Of a DNA stretch of 64,000 nt, positions 37,333 through 50,013 are shown piece by piece. Made by a program: the position numbers and the translations under genes. Source of the DNA: Megaleporinus macrocephalus (taxonomy: Eukaryota > Chordata > Actinopteri > Characiformes > Anostomidae); NCBI GenBank assembly GCA_021613375.1, contig CM038702.1:23337849-23401848 (forward strand), written 5' to 3'. The notes under the pieces are model-generated. The model was given only the letters and a program-made list of their open reading frames with translations, was not told the origin of the DNA and searched no databases. Every line of letters starts with the position of its first letter. The stretch's first letter is position 1.

Positions 37333-37956
37333 GCAAATCTGGAGTAAACAGTGATTATCCCTTCTTAGATACACACAGTTAAAAACACAATTTACTACTT
37401 CTATATAACTCTTACTGAGAGATTACACTGCTTGGTAACTACACACACATTTTCAGTCTTAGTGGGGTTTGGGGGGTGAGGGGATGAGTGTTTACACAAT
37501 TTCTTTCTATTTTTTTAGGTTGGCACTTGCACCCTCTGTATGTATTTTCCCCCACACGTCAGGCACCACAGCGTCTTTTCAGTGTGTGGCTACTGTAGTG
37601 TCACTGGACATCTTGACACATTTGGAGTGCTGTAAAAACTCTGTTCCAGAGAAACTGTACCCATCCTGAGCAAAGCCAGTCATTCTTTTATGGAGACCCA
37701 TGACAGTATCACCAATGATCAAACTAACATTATCTAACATCAAGGCCAAAGCATAGATATCTCACACTCAGATGCCAGAGTCTTGTACATCTGTCATAGT
37801 GAACACACACACATTTGCACTATGTTTACCTGGTTGCTCTGTTGTTTAGTTAAAACGTCTAGTCCAGTTTCAACATACATGCTTTTCATTAGTTATAGTG
37901 GATAAAGAGCTGTTTTAGCCCATCCACTGATCTTCTGTCTCTCACTGTCTTTTTCT

Positions 37957-38004
<48 letters not shown>

Positions 38005-38250
38005 TTCTCTTTAACATAGTCATACATTTATAGTGTTCTAGCGTATATTCTACTAATCACAAGTGATTATGTCGCCCCACACATGCGAGATGTGTCTTAA
38101 ATCAAATATTGCACTATAAGGCACATCATAGCCAGTCATTGCTCTCCCCTAGCAAAAAAACAAATTAAAAAAATATTATATATTTATTATATATTTTAAA
38201 TTATCAAATATTTATTAAGCTGTATTTCTTTATGAGGTTGGTGGGTATAT
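37333..38250. other. Unique non-coding stretch with CT tract
   Basis: No gene recognised; pure CT at 37961-37995. The 66-residue plus frame at 37469-37669 has no motif. Confidence 0.5.
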
Positions 38251-38253
38251 ATT

Positions 38254-38890
38254 AGAGATGGAAGGATCGATCGGCCATGTATCGGTATCGGACGCTTTTT
38301 AAGCAAAATATGTTATTGGCGACAAACAAATGAGCCTAATTTCTGTATTTCCAGCTAGCGGTTCATCCAGAAAGAGGAGCCCTGTGTGAAACCCCCTCCG
38401 GCCAGCTCCCTGCAATTCCTATCTGAACCGCTAGGTGGAAATACACAGCCTTTCATTTTCCACAGACTGACTAAAGCAGCGGCCTCGCAAAAACAGTTTA
38501 CGACGTTCAGCGCATGTGTGGACAGAAAATGTCGTCTTTTTTTTTTTTTTTTTTTATTGAGGAAAAAGCATGGCCATCCTAGACATAATGTATTAAAGGG
38601 TCCCTCAAATTCACATAATCTATAAATGGTTAAAGACTAAGAGTCTACGCTCTAAATGGACACAAGGCACAAATGCACACGTAGCCTACGCAGTGACGGC
38701 TATATCGCTTCAAACACATGATGAATGAATCAGCCTTTACATGTGTGAATCATTTTAATATCTGTGTTTCTGTGTGAAACACTACCACAACTTTAGGTGC
38801 ACACAGATAGATCCATGCTTTCAGTAGGCGAGGCCATCTTTGCAACGCATCAACGCACGTTATTCTAATCGACTTATACCCCGTAATCGA
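38254..38890. mobile_element. Candidate hAT-like element with internal hairpin
   Basis: The left end 'gatggaaggatcgatcggcc' followed by 'atgtatcggtatcgg' resembles fish hAT-like termini. Inside, 38344-38365 and 38424-38445 form an inverted repeat of 22 bp with one mismatch and a loop of about 58 bp. A poly-T tract lies at about 38538-38557. The right part (38764-38885) is homologous to 3118-3230 of the other candidate hAT-like element. The right terminus is not resolved, and two insertions may be juxtaposed. Confidence 0.45.
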
Positions 38891-39525
38891 AACACATACA
38901 TACTGACACATACTCAAACAAATTTACACACATACTGACACATACACATCATCATGCGTTCTTAAACAGACACACACACACATGCTGACATACAAATGCA
39001 CATTAACATGCCCAGACACTCACACACTAACATATACATACTGACACAAACAGACATATTGATGCACATTCATACACTCACATAACACACACTTACACCT
39101 CCACCCCGAATGAGATTTGTGTCTAATGTTCATTACACAAAGAAAAATGTAAAAAAACACACACACACTAACCCATGCATACTGACACAGACACAAGCAC
39201 ATCAATACATACTGATACAAACACATACATACTGAAACACACACACATGCATACTGACACAGACACAAACACAATGACGTACATACTGACAGACACAAAC
39301 ACACACACACACACACACACACACTAACACATGCATACTGACACAGACACAAACACACTGAGACAAATACTGACACAGACACACACTAACACATGTACAG
39401 TCACATAGACACAAACACATTAACACACATTATCAGGCATTCTTACACACACATGCGTACCAACACAGACAGATATATATTGATGCACACTCATAAACTC
39501 ACACAACACACACATACACTTGCAC
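38891..39525. repeat. CA-rich minisatellite/microsatellite region
   Basis: Repeated 'acacatgcatactgacac' and 'agacacaaacaca' words in imperfect tandem array, densest at 39170-39420, with a pure CA run at 39299-39322. The Val/Cys-rich minus frames are translations of it. Confidence 0.85.
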
Positions 39526-39529
39526 CTCT

Positions 39530-39760
39530 TTCTGTAAATTGTGGGGGCATTATATAGACCCCCATTCATTTCCCTTAGACTTCCCCAAACCTTAACCAGA
39601 CCTACTACTAGCCTAACCCTAAGTCCAACCCTAACCTTATCCTTGCTTTAAACTTCAATGACTTACATTGTGCAGACCAGCTTGTGGTCCCACAATGTGA
39701 GCGTGTAAACAGGTTTGGTCCCCACAGTGTGGCAAAAACCTGGTGCACACACATACACAT
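39530..39760 (-). repeat. 'TGTGGGGACC' dispersed repeat, inverted copy
   Basis: Reverse-strand counterpart of 23671-23820. It contains 'tggtccccacagtgtgg', CCTAA-like words ('agcctaaccctaagtccaac') and 'cttccccaaaccttaacc'. It is flanked on both sides by CA/TG-rich DNA. Confidence 0.7.
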
Positions 39761-39902
39761 ACATGTGTACACTTGTTAAATTCTCTTCCGCTTGAAATTT
39801 TGCAATCCTGACTCGTTGTCTCTTCACTGGAAGTGTAAGAACTAGATGGAGGCGGTAGAAAAAAAACAAAAGCAAGCACATCACTCATTTTGTTCGTTTG
39901 TG

Positions 39903-39905
<3 letters not shown>

Positions 39906-39973
<68 letters not shown>
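39906..39973 (+). repeat. (TG)n microsatellite, about 68 bp
   Basis: Pure TG dinucleotide, one of the longest in the window. Confidence 0.97.
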
Positions 39974-39974
<1 letters not shown>

Positions 39975-41458
39975 GTTTTATGATGTAAAACCATAACCTT
40001 TATGTAGCAACCAATTGCTGAATACCGAACTCAATTCAAACAAATGTAAAATCTCAGTGTAGTGTTTCTGGCTAATCAGAGCGTTTTTGAATATACTGTT
40101 GTTTGCAAATAGTGTTATATAGTCAAATAAATAAAAAGCTACTTAACTGGACAGTAAAGGTCTTTGTATACTTTCAGCAAAACAAAACTTGCAAGGATTG
40201 TCTGAAGCCAAATCCACTTTCTAAGAGTCACTTCCTGAAGTCAACCATCTTTAAATGAGTCCGTGCCAAATATTTGTTGACCAGTTACATCATGTTTTTC
40301 TTTTTTTGCATTTACATAGTTCACCCAACTGGCATGTGTGCGAGGCAAGTGAAGCCTCAGCAGACATCTGCAGCTGTTAACTTCCTCTAGAATTATGTCA
40401 TATTATTTATTATAATAAAATACTATAATTCAAGTAAACATGAACCATAGGGTTCTGTGTTGAGAATTTAAAGTTACCATACAACACCTAGTCATTCTGT
40501 CCTTCATTTAAAGGGAATTCTGCTGAGTTTTATTATTTCGAAAGAATTATATTATTGTGATGTAAACAAAGTCATTCAGCATGGTGATAAAATACAGTAC
40601 TATAGTTAGAAACTAGGGGATGTGCTGTCTACTCTGCAAATATCCAAAATGACCATCAACCACATGTTGCTTGAATGTATATATTTAGTCCTGATGATAG
40701 ATAAAAAAATATATTTTTGTAGTATAAAAAATATTTTTGCCTTAAAATGTCCAGAATGTTCCGCTCTGCTATGAATGCATTTAAAATATATGTTTAAAAC
40801 CAAAATCTCATCTTTAAACTATCGTAAAATAATGTCTCATGTATCAAGCAGCATATTCATAACCATTCTGTTCAGCCATTCATATAATAACTTTCGCTTT
40901 CTACTCTGACTCAGTAAAGTTCTCAAGAACAGAGGATTCTGAATGACTTTGTTTATACCTTAACAGTTCAATTACACAGAATTTTGACTAATAAGTAGAA
41001 ATCCCCTTTACAAGGAATGTGCAGTTTTATAGTGTTTTACACATTTACTGCCCAGATAAGTTTCTCAGGTTGCCTTATACTTTTGCATGACTTTTTATTT
41101 TAGTTTATTTTTATTTTTGTATGATTACAATGTCCTCACAGATGCAAACACACACACAAACACACACACACACACCAACTGCATGCACACCTGCATGCAC
41201 ACACCCATGGCTTTTCTTTGTAATCGTTCTTTTAAGTTGTGTAACTGTATCTTCTGAATATGGCGAGCACTTCATGATATGTATCCTGTTACAGAACTGA
41301 GGAAATAATACAGTGAGTTCTGCTATGACACAGACAGCGTTATGTCACTATGAATCATTAAATAAAGTGAAGGGAAAGACTGAGAAATGCCACTGAGTTT
41401 ATTCTTTATTATTTTGTCATGAATTCCACTGATTTTTCACACTTCCTGAAATTGGTAG
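39974..41458. other. Unique AT-rich non-coding stretch
   Basis: No gene or transposon recognised; a short CA-rich patch at about 41142-41175. Confidence 0.5.
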
Positions 41459-41503
41459 CTGCAGAAAAGCTGCAGAGAAGCTGCAGAGAAGCTGCAGAGA
41501 AGC
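41459..41503 (+). repeat. 11-bp minisatellite, four units
   Basis: Four tandem copies of 'gctgcagagaa' (the first has 'aaaa' for 'gaga'), followed by a partial unit. Each contains a PstI-like CTGCAG palindrome. Confidence 0.9.
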
Positions 41504-41567
41504 CGGGGTTGCGTGACCATTTCATCAATTTCACTTACCAAATAGGTGCACTTCATAGCTCTAGCAG

Positions 41568-41915
41568 AACGTAGTCCATCTGTTTTACTGCATACTTTGT
41601 CAGCCCACTTTAACCCTGTTCTGTAATGGTCAGGACCCCTATAGAGCAGGCATTATCTGGATGGTGGATCATTCTCAACACTGCAGTGACATGGTGGTGG
41701 TGTGTTAGTGTGTGTTGTGCTGGTGTGAGTGGATCAGACATAGCAGTGCTTTTGGAGTTTTAAAAAACCTCAGTGTCATTGCTGGACTGAGAATAGTCCA
41801 CCAACTAAAACAATCCAGCCAACAGTGTCCTGTGGGCAGCATCCTGTGACCACTGCTGAAGGACCATAGGATGACCAACTGTTCTCTGACCTTACATCTA
41901 CAAGGTGGACCAACA
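41568..41915. mobile_element. Foldback element, copy D (truncated)
   Basis: Begins 'tagtccatctgttttactgc', continues through 'ccctgttctgtaatggtcag' and the arm core 'gagtggatcagacatagcag', then reads the centre in the complementary orientation ('aacagtgtcctgtgggcagc', 'acatctacaaggtggaccaa'). It lacks the outer right arm. The same outer words open copy A at 19125. Confidence 0.8.
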
Positions 41916-42585
41916 AGATTTCAGGCAGTCATTGACTGCAAAGGATTTGCACCAAGGTATTACAGGTAATCCATATATTTATAATTATGTAAGCTTATCC
42001 AATTACTTTTAAAACCCTTTAAATTAATTTTAAAGGTCCACACTTGACTGTCTGAATACATATGGACTACATATATACATTCATAGTCACTGTTGCTTTC
42101 ACTGGGTGCTGCTGAAATTAGAAACTGCATTCAAATAATGGAATATAATGTTATTGCATTACTGAACAAACACAGTCATTATTGTTGTCACTCATACAGC
42201 TTTGGAAAAAGGTATTGCTTTTTAATACAAAGTCTTTCTTTAAAGCCCCACGGCAATCGATCATGATTAGCCTCAAACAAAATGAGATTGTGATGTGATG
42301 CAACAGCCCTAATAAATGAAACCTGTTTCCTGTGAAGTTACTGTTTTGGAGGTGAGGTTTTACAGCACTAGCAATGACAGACTGGCATAAATGTGATTAC
42401 TTTCATACTTTCATATCGCTCAGAAACTCAGAGTTTTACTGCAGTGATCAGCTCATTTTTTTTTGACTGCGTCAGTACAATAATACTCATCAGTATTCTG
42501 CGGCTCGATTTATCTCCAACACCATCTATGCCTAATCTGCCTGGCATAGCAACTAACACAGCAACAGTAGATTCTGAATAATAAC
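41916..42585. other. Non-coding stretch with a possible hAT-like end
   Basis: Positions about 42255-42311 end in 'tgatgcaacagccctaataa', reminiscent of an hAT-like terminus, but no partner end was found. Otherwise nothing recognised. Confidence 0.35.
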
Positions 42586-42620
42586 ACTAATAACACTAAT
42601 AATAATAATAATAATAATTG
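42586..42620 (+). repeat. (AAT)n microsatellite
   Basis: Short imperfect AAT array. Confidence 0.9.
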
Positions 42621-42669
42621 CTAACAATCTATGTTTACAGCAGCTGTGCTGGAGTTCGACTGAGTTTAC

Positions 42670-43260
42670 CAATTAAAACCTCTCAAAGACTTCCTCTCCA
42701 GCAACATCTCTTTCTATATCTCCTTTCCTCATACTCCTTTTCTATCCCTTTTTACTCCTTCTCTCTTTTCTCTTATTTTTCTCTCTGGCTCATTTCTTCC
42801 TTTCTTCCTCCATACTCTATATTTTATCCTGTTTCTTTTTCTTCCATTCTCTCTCTGGAATTCTTCTACTCTTCTACTTTTCCCTTCTCTCTTAGATTTC
42901 TGCTGTTTATCTTTTTTACTTCTTTACTTCTGTTCTACTCTCTTTCCCTTTCTCTCTCTATCTTTCCCTCTGCTTCATTTTCTTACTTACCCCTTCTCTC
43001 CTGCTTTTTCTCTTTCTTCCTCTTTCTTTTTCTCTATTTCACATTCTTTTTCTCGTCTTCCTCCTGTCTGTCTCTTCCTACTCTATCTGTCAATCTGTCC
43101 TCTTACTCTTCCCTTTCTGTCTCTCTCTCATCATCTCTCTGTCATAACCTCCCTTACTCTTTCTTTCTGCCCTTGTCTAATTTTTCTGTTTCCCTCTTGC
43201 TCTGATTCACCGCCATTTCTCTCTCTCTTTCTGTCTTTCTCTCTCTCTCCCTCTATTTGC
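42670..43260 (+). repeat. Long polypyrimidine tract
   Basis: Roughly 590 bp almost free of G, made of irregular CT, CTTT, TCC and TTCTC words with scattered A. A 195-residue Ser/Phe/Leu frame runs through it simply because stop codons need purines. Long homopurine-homopyrimidine DNA of this kind can form triplexes. Confidence 0.9.
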
Positions 43261-43369
43261 CATGCTCTGGACTGCTATGCATTTGTTTACTTATTCCGTG
43301 TGTATATTTCTCTGCAAATGCCAATTAATTATTCATTGAAAATGTGGGAAGAATTATAATGTAGATAAT

Positions 43370-43370
<1 letters not shown>

Positions 43371-43408
<38 letters not shown>
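43371..43408 (+). repeat. (GA)n microsatellite
   Basis: About 38 bp of GA close to the 3' side of the polypyrimidine tract, on the opposite strand sense. Confidence 0.95.
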
Positions 43409-43410
<2 letters not shown>

Positions 43411-44939
43411 GGAAAGGGAAAGAGAATAAAGTAGTGAAGCTGGTGCAGCTGGAGTGTTTGTGTGTGTGTTTGTTTGAGACATACCTTCCCTCCTCTAATT
43501 GAAGTTGGTCTTTTGAAGTAATTAAGATAAGCAGTGGAGACTAAATAATTGGTGTTATGGCACAGAGTAATTAAGCCATGCATCAGCCTGTGTGTGTGTG
43601 TGTGTGTGTGTATGTGAACTGCAGCCTCACATTTTTCTAACAAAACACTGCAGCCTGAAAAAGGGGTTTTATATAGGCTCTATTTGTGTTTTTAACCCTA
43701 GGAAAAGTTCACACACATACATGCTTGTTTTCATACCATGTTGGGACAGGGGGTCATACATCCAGGTATATTGGCAGAAGGGAACTCTCTGGTCTTCTAG
43801 GCCTTGTAGATTAGCCTACTGGCTGTTTAGTTGTTTTTAGCTCATTTCCATTTAAAAGAATCATCATTCTTGTTGTGTTCAAACTTTACAAGAAACAATA
43901 CTCATGTTTGATTGTTGTATTCTGGTTGAAAACAAAACACACAGTGAAAATGCATCCGATCAGGGCCCTTATCTAGGAACATAAAACCCTAACATATTAG
44001 ATTAACCACTAACTAATTAGGAATTAGGAACTGATGGTAGAATCAACCAGTTGTGCTGTTATTTACATTGGGTGTGAGGAGTTTTATGAGTCACCTTCTG
44101 GTAGGCCTTCTGAAAACATTAACTGTTGTTATAGTTTGTGAGATCCTGAAAATGTGTTTCAGTCAGATGTTGGAAATGTAAAACAATAATGGTACGTATT
44201 AAGTTACAACAGCTTTCTTTCTGCACAGTATATAAACCTGTTGTACGCTATATATGTTAATGCTACAAGCTTTAGATAAAACATAAGTTTTAAATGTTTA
44301 ATTTAGTATAACCAACAAAAGTCCATGTCTATCACCATTAGCTTAGCACTAACATAATACTAGAATCCCCCTGTGTCTTTACCTTTTAGCTTTAACATTT
44401 ATGGCCCGAACTGACGACCAAGCTCTAATTGCCATGGGTCATCATTGTGTATTTTATATATATACATGTATATATACATGTATATATACAATGTATATAT
44501 GTACATTTTTGCCATTGTATCTTGAAGATGCTTGTTTTTTCTGTTGATACGTTATTATCTCTATGTAAAAAGTGTGTGTCCCATGTGTATATGAGCATAT
44601 GCATTATATATTTGTAGGGTATATCTGTCCCATATATGCTATATTTATATGTAAGCATTTCTAGATAATTTTTAGTCCTGACAAAGAACCATAACAAGCA
44701 TGTGCACACACACCAAGTGGTAATGACAGGAAAGCACAGTCAGTTAGGAAAAGGCCTGAAGGCACCAGTGACCAGGTTAAAAAAGCACAGAGACATTGTA
44801 ACAGTATTCAAGCAAATTACAGCTTCAGAAAGAGAGTGTGCATGTGTGATTGTGCGTGTATGTGGAGGGGTGTGAGTGTGTGTGTTGAGTAACATCAGTA
44901 CAAATTTAATAATAAGTATTATTAAGATAAAGTATACCC

Positions 44940-44977
<38 letters not shown>

Positions 44978-45150
44978 TTTCTCTCTCTCTCTGGGCTTTA
45001 AAACAAACTCAGCATCATTATCATATTGTTTTCTATTCATATAAAATGCTTGTTTGTTTCTGTGTATATGTGAGTGTATGTATGTACATAGTGGGTATAT
45101 ATATTTTTTTTCCATGTGTCCACCTGTATATGTATATCTCTAGGCTCTAG
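43409..45150. other. Unique non-coding stretch with short repeats
   Basis: No gene recognised. Contents include TG at 43589-43612, an AT-rich near-palindrome of 'tatatatacatg' words at 44456-44505, and CT followed by CA at about 44940-44978. Confidence 0.5.
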
Positions 45151-45151
45151 G

Positions 45152-45181
45152 TAGGTATGTATGTATGTATGTATGTATGTA

Positions 45182-45231
<50 letters not shown>
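45152..45231 (+). repeat. (GTAT)n then (GT)n microsatellite
   Basis: About nine GTAT units followed by about 45 bp of GT. A further TA and TG compound tract lies at about 45428-45515. Confidence 0.95.
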
Positions 45232-45233
<2 letters not shown>

Positions 45234-45515
45234 TGTTGCTTCCACTCAAAACAGGCATGAAGTCATATATAGAGAAATACACAGAAGCCCCAGTATTTTA
45301 CACTTCCATTCTTTTCCAAATATATGCTCTCAAAAATATGCAGGGGAAAAGTTGAATTTGAAGATTGGACTCATTGTTCTTTGTTTCTTTTTTATTATTT
45401 CTTTTTCACAGTTCTTAGTTTTATTTTTTATATATATATATATATATTATTTTGAGTTGCATATATATGTGTGTGTGGGTGTGGGTGTGTGTGGGTGTGT
45501 GTGTGTGTGTGTGTG

Positions 45516-47800
45516 CATGTTTGTGTTAGCCCACATGCCAGGAAGCAGCTGTAACACCCCTTTCCCCCTCTTCACAAAAACACAAATTCTCACACTGCTA
45601 ATGGTTTGTCAAAGCCACTATTGCTTTTAGGCCCTCATACAGTAACACAAAACCCTCTATATATACTGTTCATGCATTCTTTTAACTGTTAAAATAAAAC
45701 AGTCTTTACACAATGTGTTCAGTAGTGTTTGTATGTGGTCTTGTGTTTTTGTTTGTATTTGAGTGTAGAAGATGTATTACCATGTAAAGGAAATTGACGT
45801 GCATATAAATAAAATGTATACAGAGAGTAAAATAAATGTATTTAAGGATAAACCAAATGTACTGATGAAATGATAGCACAAGTTCTGTTGGTAAGATTCT
45901 GATGCAGCATCATTCATTCATTGCTCCGGCTGACGTTCTCCTGGTAAAATGTATATTTCATTGCATAAAATGTATGTGTAATTATAGTGTAGAGAGTAAA
46001 TGTAGTTTAAATATTAGTTTTTGACAGTATTTGTTTTATGTATGTAGTTATACAGAAATGTATTTCGGTGTGTTAAAAGTTTAAAGGCCTTTAAGACACA
46101 GGTGTCATCCTGACAGTTTCTGTGAAGACTGTGTGTGTGTGTGTCTGTGTGTGTGTCTGTCTGTCTGTGTGTGTGTGTGTGTTTGTGTGTAAGGGGATGT
46201 GGTAAAATGTCTGAGTTGTCAGTGAAGTTAATAAAAGAGCTGTGCAGAAGTTTCTTCCTCCTATGGTTAACCCCCTACCTCCGCTATCCCCTCTCCTGTG
46301 TGTGTGTGTGTGTGTTCTTGTGTGTGTTGGATGCAGCACCTGAAGTGTTCCAACTGTTTCTTTTTTTTCCTGTATGAGCGTTTCTTTCCGTGGTAAGCAC
46401 CGGTGTGCATCTGAGAAAGAAAAAAAAGGAAAATGAAAGAAAATGAAAGTAAATAGGACGACACAGTGCCATTTTGTTCCACAATAAAAAGCTGTGAAAT
46501 TACATAGATAGACAGATGTAATGTAGCTGAACAGACCAGACAAGATTGCGTTCTGAAGGCTGCTGCTTTAGCTTTGCACTGGAAATGGAAGGCTCACGTA
46601 GCTAAGAAGTAATGGAAGATTTGATTTTCTTAATTCATTAATTAGCAACTACATGCTTAAGCGATCACACAAATAACTAACTATTAAATAATCTCCAATA
46701 AAGTCTATTGTCTATTATGTGGTTTCTGATATTGTACAATATATCCAGGCAAAAGCACACCGTGTAGCTAAGAACATTAGTAACAGCATCATTAAGTCTT
46801 AATTGGGTCTGTAATGGACAAACCATTTGATTTGATTTATTTAATTAAATGAAACTGTAAATGATTATGAATTGTGCTCTAGTGTCACAAAGTATAAATG
46901 TTTGAGGTTTCTCTGAAAAGCAGTTGCTGCCAACAGGAAGTTCCCTGGCTATTCTAGTGGTTTGCTAGCTAACATGAACTATATTATAGCAGCTAATGAA
47001 TATCAAGACATATTAGTGGTACAATTAATTATCTTATTGGTTACTGGAAAGGATCAGCATTAAAAGTAAATTTTAGTCTTAGAGGTGCTGTGTTGCCCAG
47101 CTGTTGGCTTCAAAGGTATTGCATGAAGCTGAAATGCACTTGAAATGCTGCTATTCTAAAAGTCATCCTTGCAGATTAGCTCCAAGAAATATAATCTAAT
47201 GCAATCACAGCAACTAATGATGCAATAGAGTAGTTCTTGGAACACATAAGCGTCAGTTTCAATTTTAATAGGTTTGCTTCACAAACCAGTCAGAAGACCT
47301 TTACTCTTGTGCCCTTCCGTGATGATGTGGAAAATCTAATGGCAAATAGGAAATAATGACTCCCTTCACCCCCAGTCCCCTTGAATTTTGCCAACGGACC
47401 TTAACACGGTGAGAAATATGAGCCTTTCTTCCATGTTACAGCCTCAATCGATAACATAGCTAAAATATTTCCTTAAATCTCAAGGTTAAAGTTTGATTTA
47501 ATAGCATCAGTGAAACAGATCAGTGTTGCTTTGTGGATTCTTCTTGCTTTAAATCCTGCTATGAAACTGAAGGACTGTCACTGCCGTTGGAACTGGCAAC
47601 CTTGAACCATCCTCCTGGTAAAAAAAACTGCATCCCATGAGGGATCAAATCACATCTGTATGAACTGGCCACACAGGGCAATAGACAAGCTTCTTTTTCA
47701 ATATGAAAATAGTTTTTTATATTGTATGCTGCATATGCTAATGATAATGACTATAAAGTTGGCTGGTAAACTGATCTCTGTGTCTTTGGGTGCGTGTTTT
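45516..47800. other. Unique non-coding stretch
   Basis: No gene recognised. TG tracts lie at about 46130-46190 and 46298-46316. The 150-residue minus frame at 46091-46543 is largely CA-repeat translation (His-Thr) and is rejected as a gene. Confidence 0.5.
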
Positions 47801-47859
47801 ATAATATAATATAATATAATATAATATAATATAATATAATATAATATAATATAATATAT
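47801..47859 (+). repeat. (ATAAT)n pentanucleotide microsatellite
   Basis: About twelve units of the pentamer. The same pentamer reappears at 48179-48195, immediately after the dispersed repeat, suggesting insertion into an existing array. Confidence 0.95.
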
Positions 47860-48178
47860 CCATTATTTTCCACTTTAGCCTGCTAGTCAGGGTCACGGGT
47901 GGGGGTTGGGGGGGCGGGGAATTGGGGGGTTGAAGCCAGTCCCAGCATTATCGGGCGAAGGTGGGGTACACCATGGACAGGTCGCCAGTCCATCGCACCA
48001 ACACACTTTCAAACCTACAGGCAATTTAAAGTGACCAATCAACCTAACATGCATGTGTTTGGACTGTGGGAGGAAACCGGAGTACCAGGAGGAAACCCAC
48101 TCAAACACGGGGAGAACATACAGACTCCACACAGAAAAGCCTGGACCAGGAATCCAACCTCTACACCACCCTACCGCC
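47860..48178 (+). repeat. Dispersed fish repeat ('gacaggtcgccagtcc' family)
   Basis: Contains 'atggacaggtcgccagtcca', 'ggcaatttaaagtgaccaat', 'tttggactgtgggaggaaac' and 'cggggagaacatacagactc' in the order of a very common teleost interspersed repeat. It is bounded on both sides by ATAAT repeats. The G-run near 47904-47930 ('gggggttgggggggcgggga') could form a G-quadruplex. Frames on both strands are incidental. Confidence 0.75.
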
Positions 48179-48195
48179 ATAATATAATATAATAA

Positions 48196-50010
48196 AGCAT
48201 TTTTAGTGGACATATTCTTACTAGCTTGAATCAATCAAACTCTTAATATACTTGTTTTGAAAACCTTTGTGAAAACACTTTAGTAAAATACTACAGACAG
48301 ATGTTATTTAAACATTTAAGCTCAAACTGGAGCTACCTTATTATCGAATAATGACCCGGACTGATAGTACTCCCCCATCAGATGCTTTGATTGTTTTTTA
48401 ACATTGATAAGTCTTTATAACTTATTTTTAACTAAAAGTTAACTCTCTTAATAATTAAACTATGAAATGAGGTGTTCCATTTTGTATAAACATTAAACAT
48501 GACAAATAAATCTGTGCAGTATAGTCCTGTACCACCAAATCCCTCATAATGCAGAAACATGCAAACAAACCAAAAACTAGCAAAAGTGCCATTCAGTGAA
48601 GAATTTCATGGACAATTTTCTAAACCTGAAGTTAGCTTATTATTTTACAACTTATTTTACCCTCAAAGCTGATTTCTTTAAACACTGGCATCAGTAGCTC
48701 CCACTCTCCATAGCAGACAAAGTTGGCATCTCGATTGGCAGTACCTGTAGCAAGTAGCATTAAACTCAATTCCTGTCATACAAGGAGCCACTCTGGCAAG
48801 TTACTGATGGGTCCCAGCTTCCAGCTGACGTGTTTCTCCCTGTGTGTTCTCCAGCTTGGATACATACAACTAAAGATGTCAAAAGCATAATTTGATTGTT
48901 ATCTGTTTTGCTCTTTGATTTGTACAAATGCCTAATGCTTAGCTTCTCTGACTAATGTCTCTGCTGAGGTTGCTTATAATGGCTGTCCCAGCTTTCACAT
49001 TTGCAGAGAAGGTTATTTTTGCTTTTATATACTTAATTCAGAAGTAATTGATATCATGTTCTAAACCACATCAATATATCAACACAAAACAAATGAAGAT
49101 CTGTATGTTTTGAGTGGGTTGAAACACAAGACTGATGAGTTTGACAATCTAACAGCCAACATCTCGGGCAGTTCTTTCTCGCCATACAAGACCAGAATCC
49201 AGTCCCTTTGGCTCAATGATGTATAAAACCATGACTTTCAGCCTATTCTAGCTATTGCACTTGCACAGATCTCCACAACAAAGGGGAAGTTTTGCATTAC
49301 AAGCCAGTGACTGGCCTCTACGTTTATAACATATGTCCTGCAACAATATTAGCCTAGCCTTCCCCGTTTATAAACTAGAGAAGCAGATGATAGATTTTTG
49401 ATCATCATGTTCCTTTTTTGCCAAATTATTCCTTTAAACATGAGCTTGGTGGCTAGCATAACTGCTAGTGGAGACCAACAGGAAGTTACTAAAGCCTGCA
49501 TGACTACTAGGCCTGCAGTTTACATTATGCAAATAAATTAGGTGTGAGCTCCCGTTACTAGTTAGTTTTCTTATCCTCCAAACACCAAATGTGTTTTGGC
49601 CAAGTGCCCCTGTCTACACAGATCAGGAGTATATCTGTGCAAATCTGGGTTGAATAAAAAGCTAGTACAAATATACTGACAGCACATTTAAAACTAATAC
49701 AAATCTGATCACTCAAACCACTTCTGGAGGTGGACAGGGATGCTTTTTATCCGTATATTATAGCAATGTACATGTAGCCATCTTCCTAAGACATTCCATA
49801 ACCTGAAACACCTCCCAGTACAGCCAAACCTCCTCTCGGTAAAACTTCCCCCAGTACAACTGAAACTCTACCCAGTACAACCGAAACTTCTCCCCATGCA
49901 ATATGTCACCAGGCACATGATCAGAGACTCCAGGCACAGAAACATCCTCTCTGAATGTTTTCTGACTCCACTGTAACCTGTATGCTGACCTAAGAGTGGC
50001 CTGTTTTTTG
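48196..50010. other. Unique non-coding stretch with small minisatellite
   Basis: No gene recognised. Positions about 49800-49895 hold a degenerate tandem of 'cccagtacaacygaaact' words, about four units. Confidence 0.5.
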
Positions 50011-50013
50011 TAT

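Noticed and set aside
39160..39420. Regularly spaced repeats that superficially suggest a CRISPR-like array
   Set aside because: The units are imperfect CA-rich minisatellite words with no unique spacers, in a eukaryotic genome.
42618..43205. 195-residue Ser/Phe/Leu-rich open frame
   Set aside because: It translates a nearly G-free pyrimidine tract; stop codons cannot form there, so length is not evidence of coding.
46091..46543. 150-residue minus-strand frame
   Set aside because: Dominated by His-Thr translation of CA repeats with no domain on either side.
47893..48234. 113-residue minus frame and 97-residue plus frame
   Set aside because: Both run through a common interspersed repeat; no family similarity recognised.
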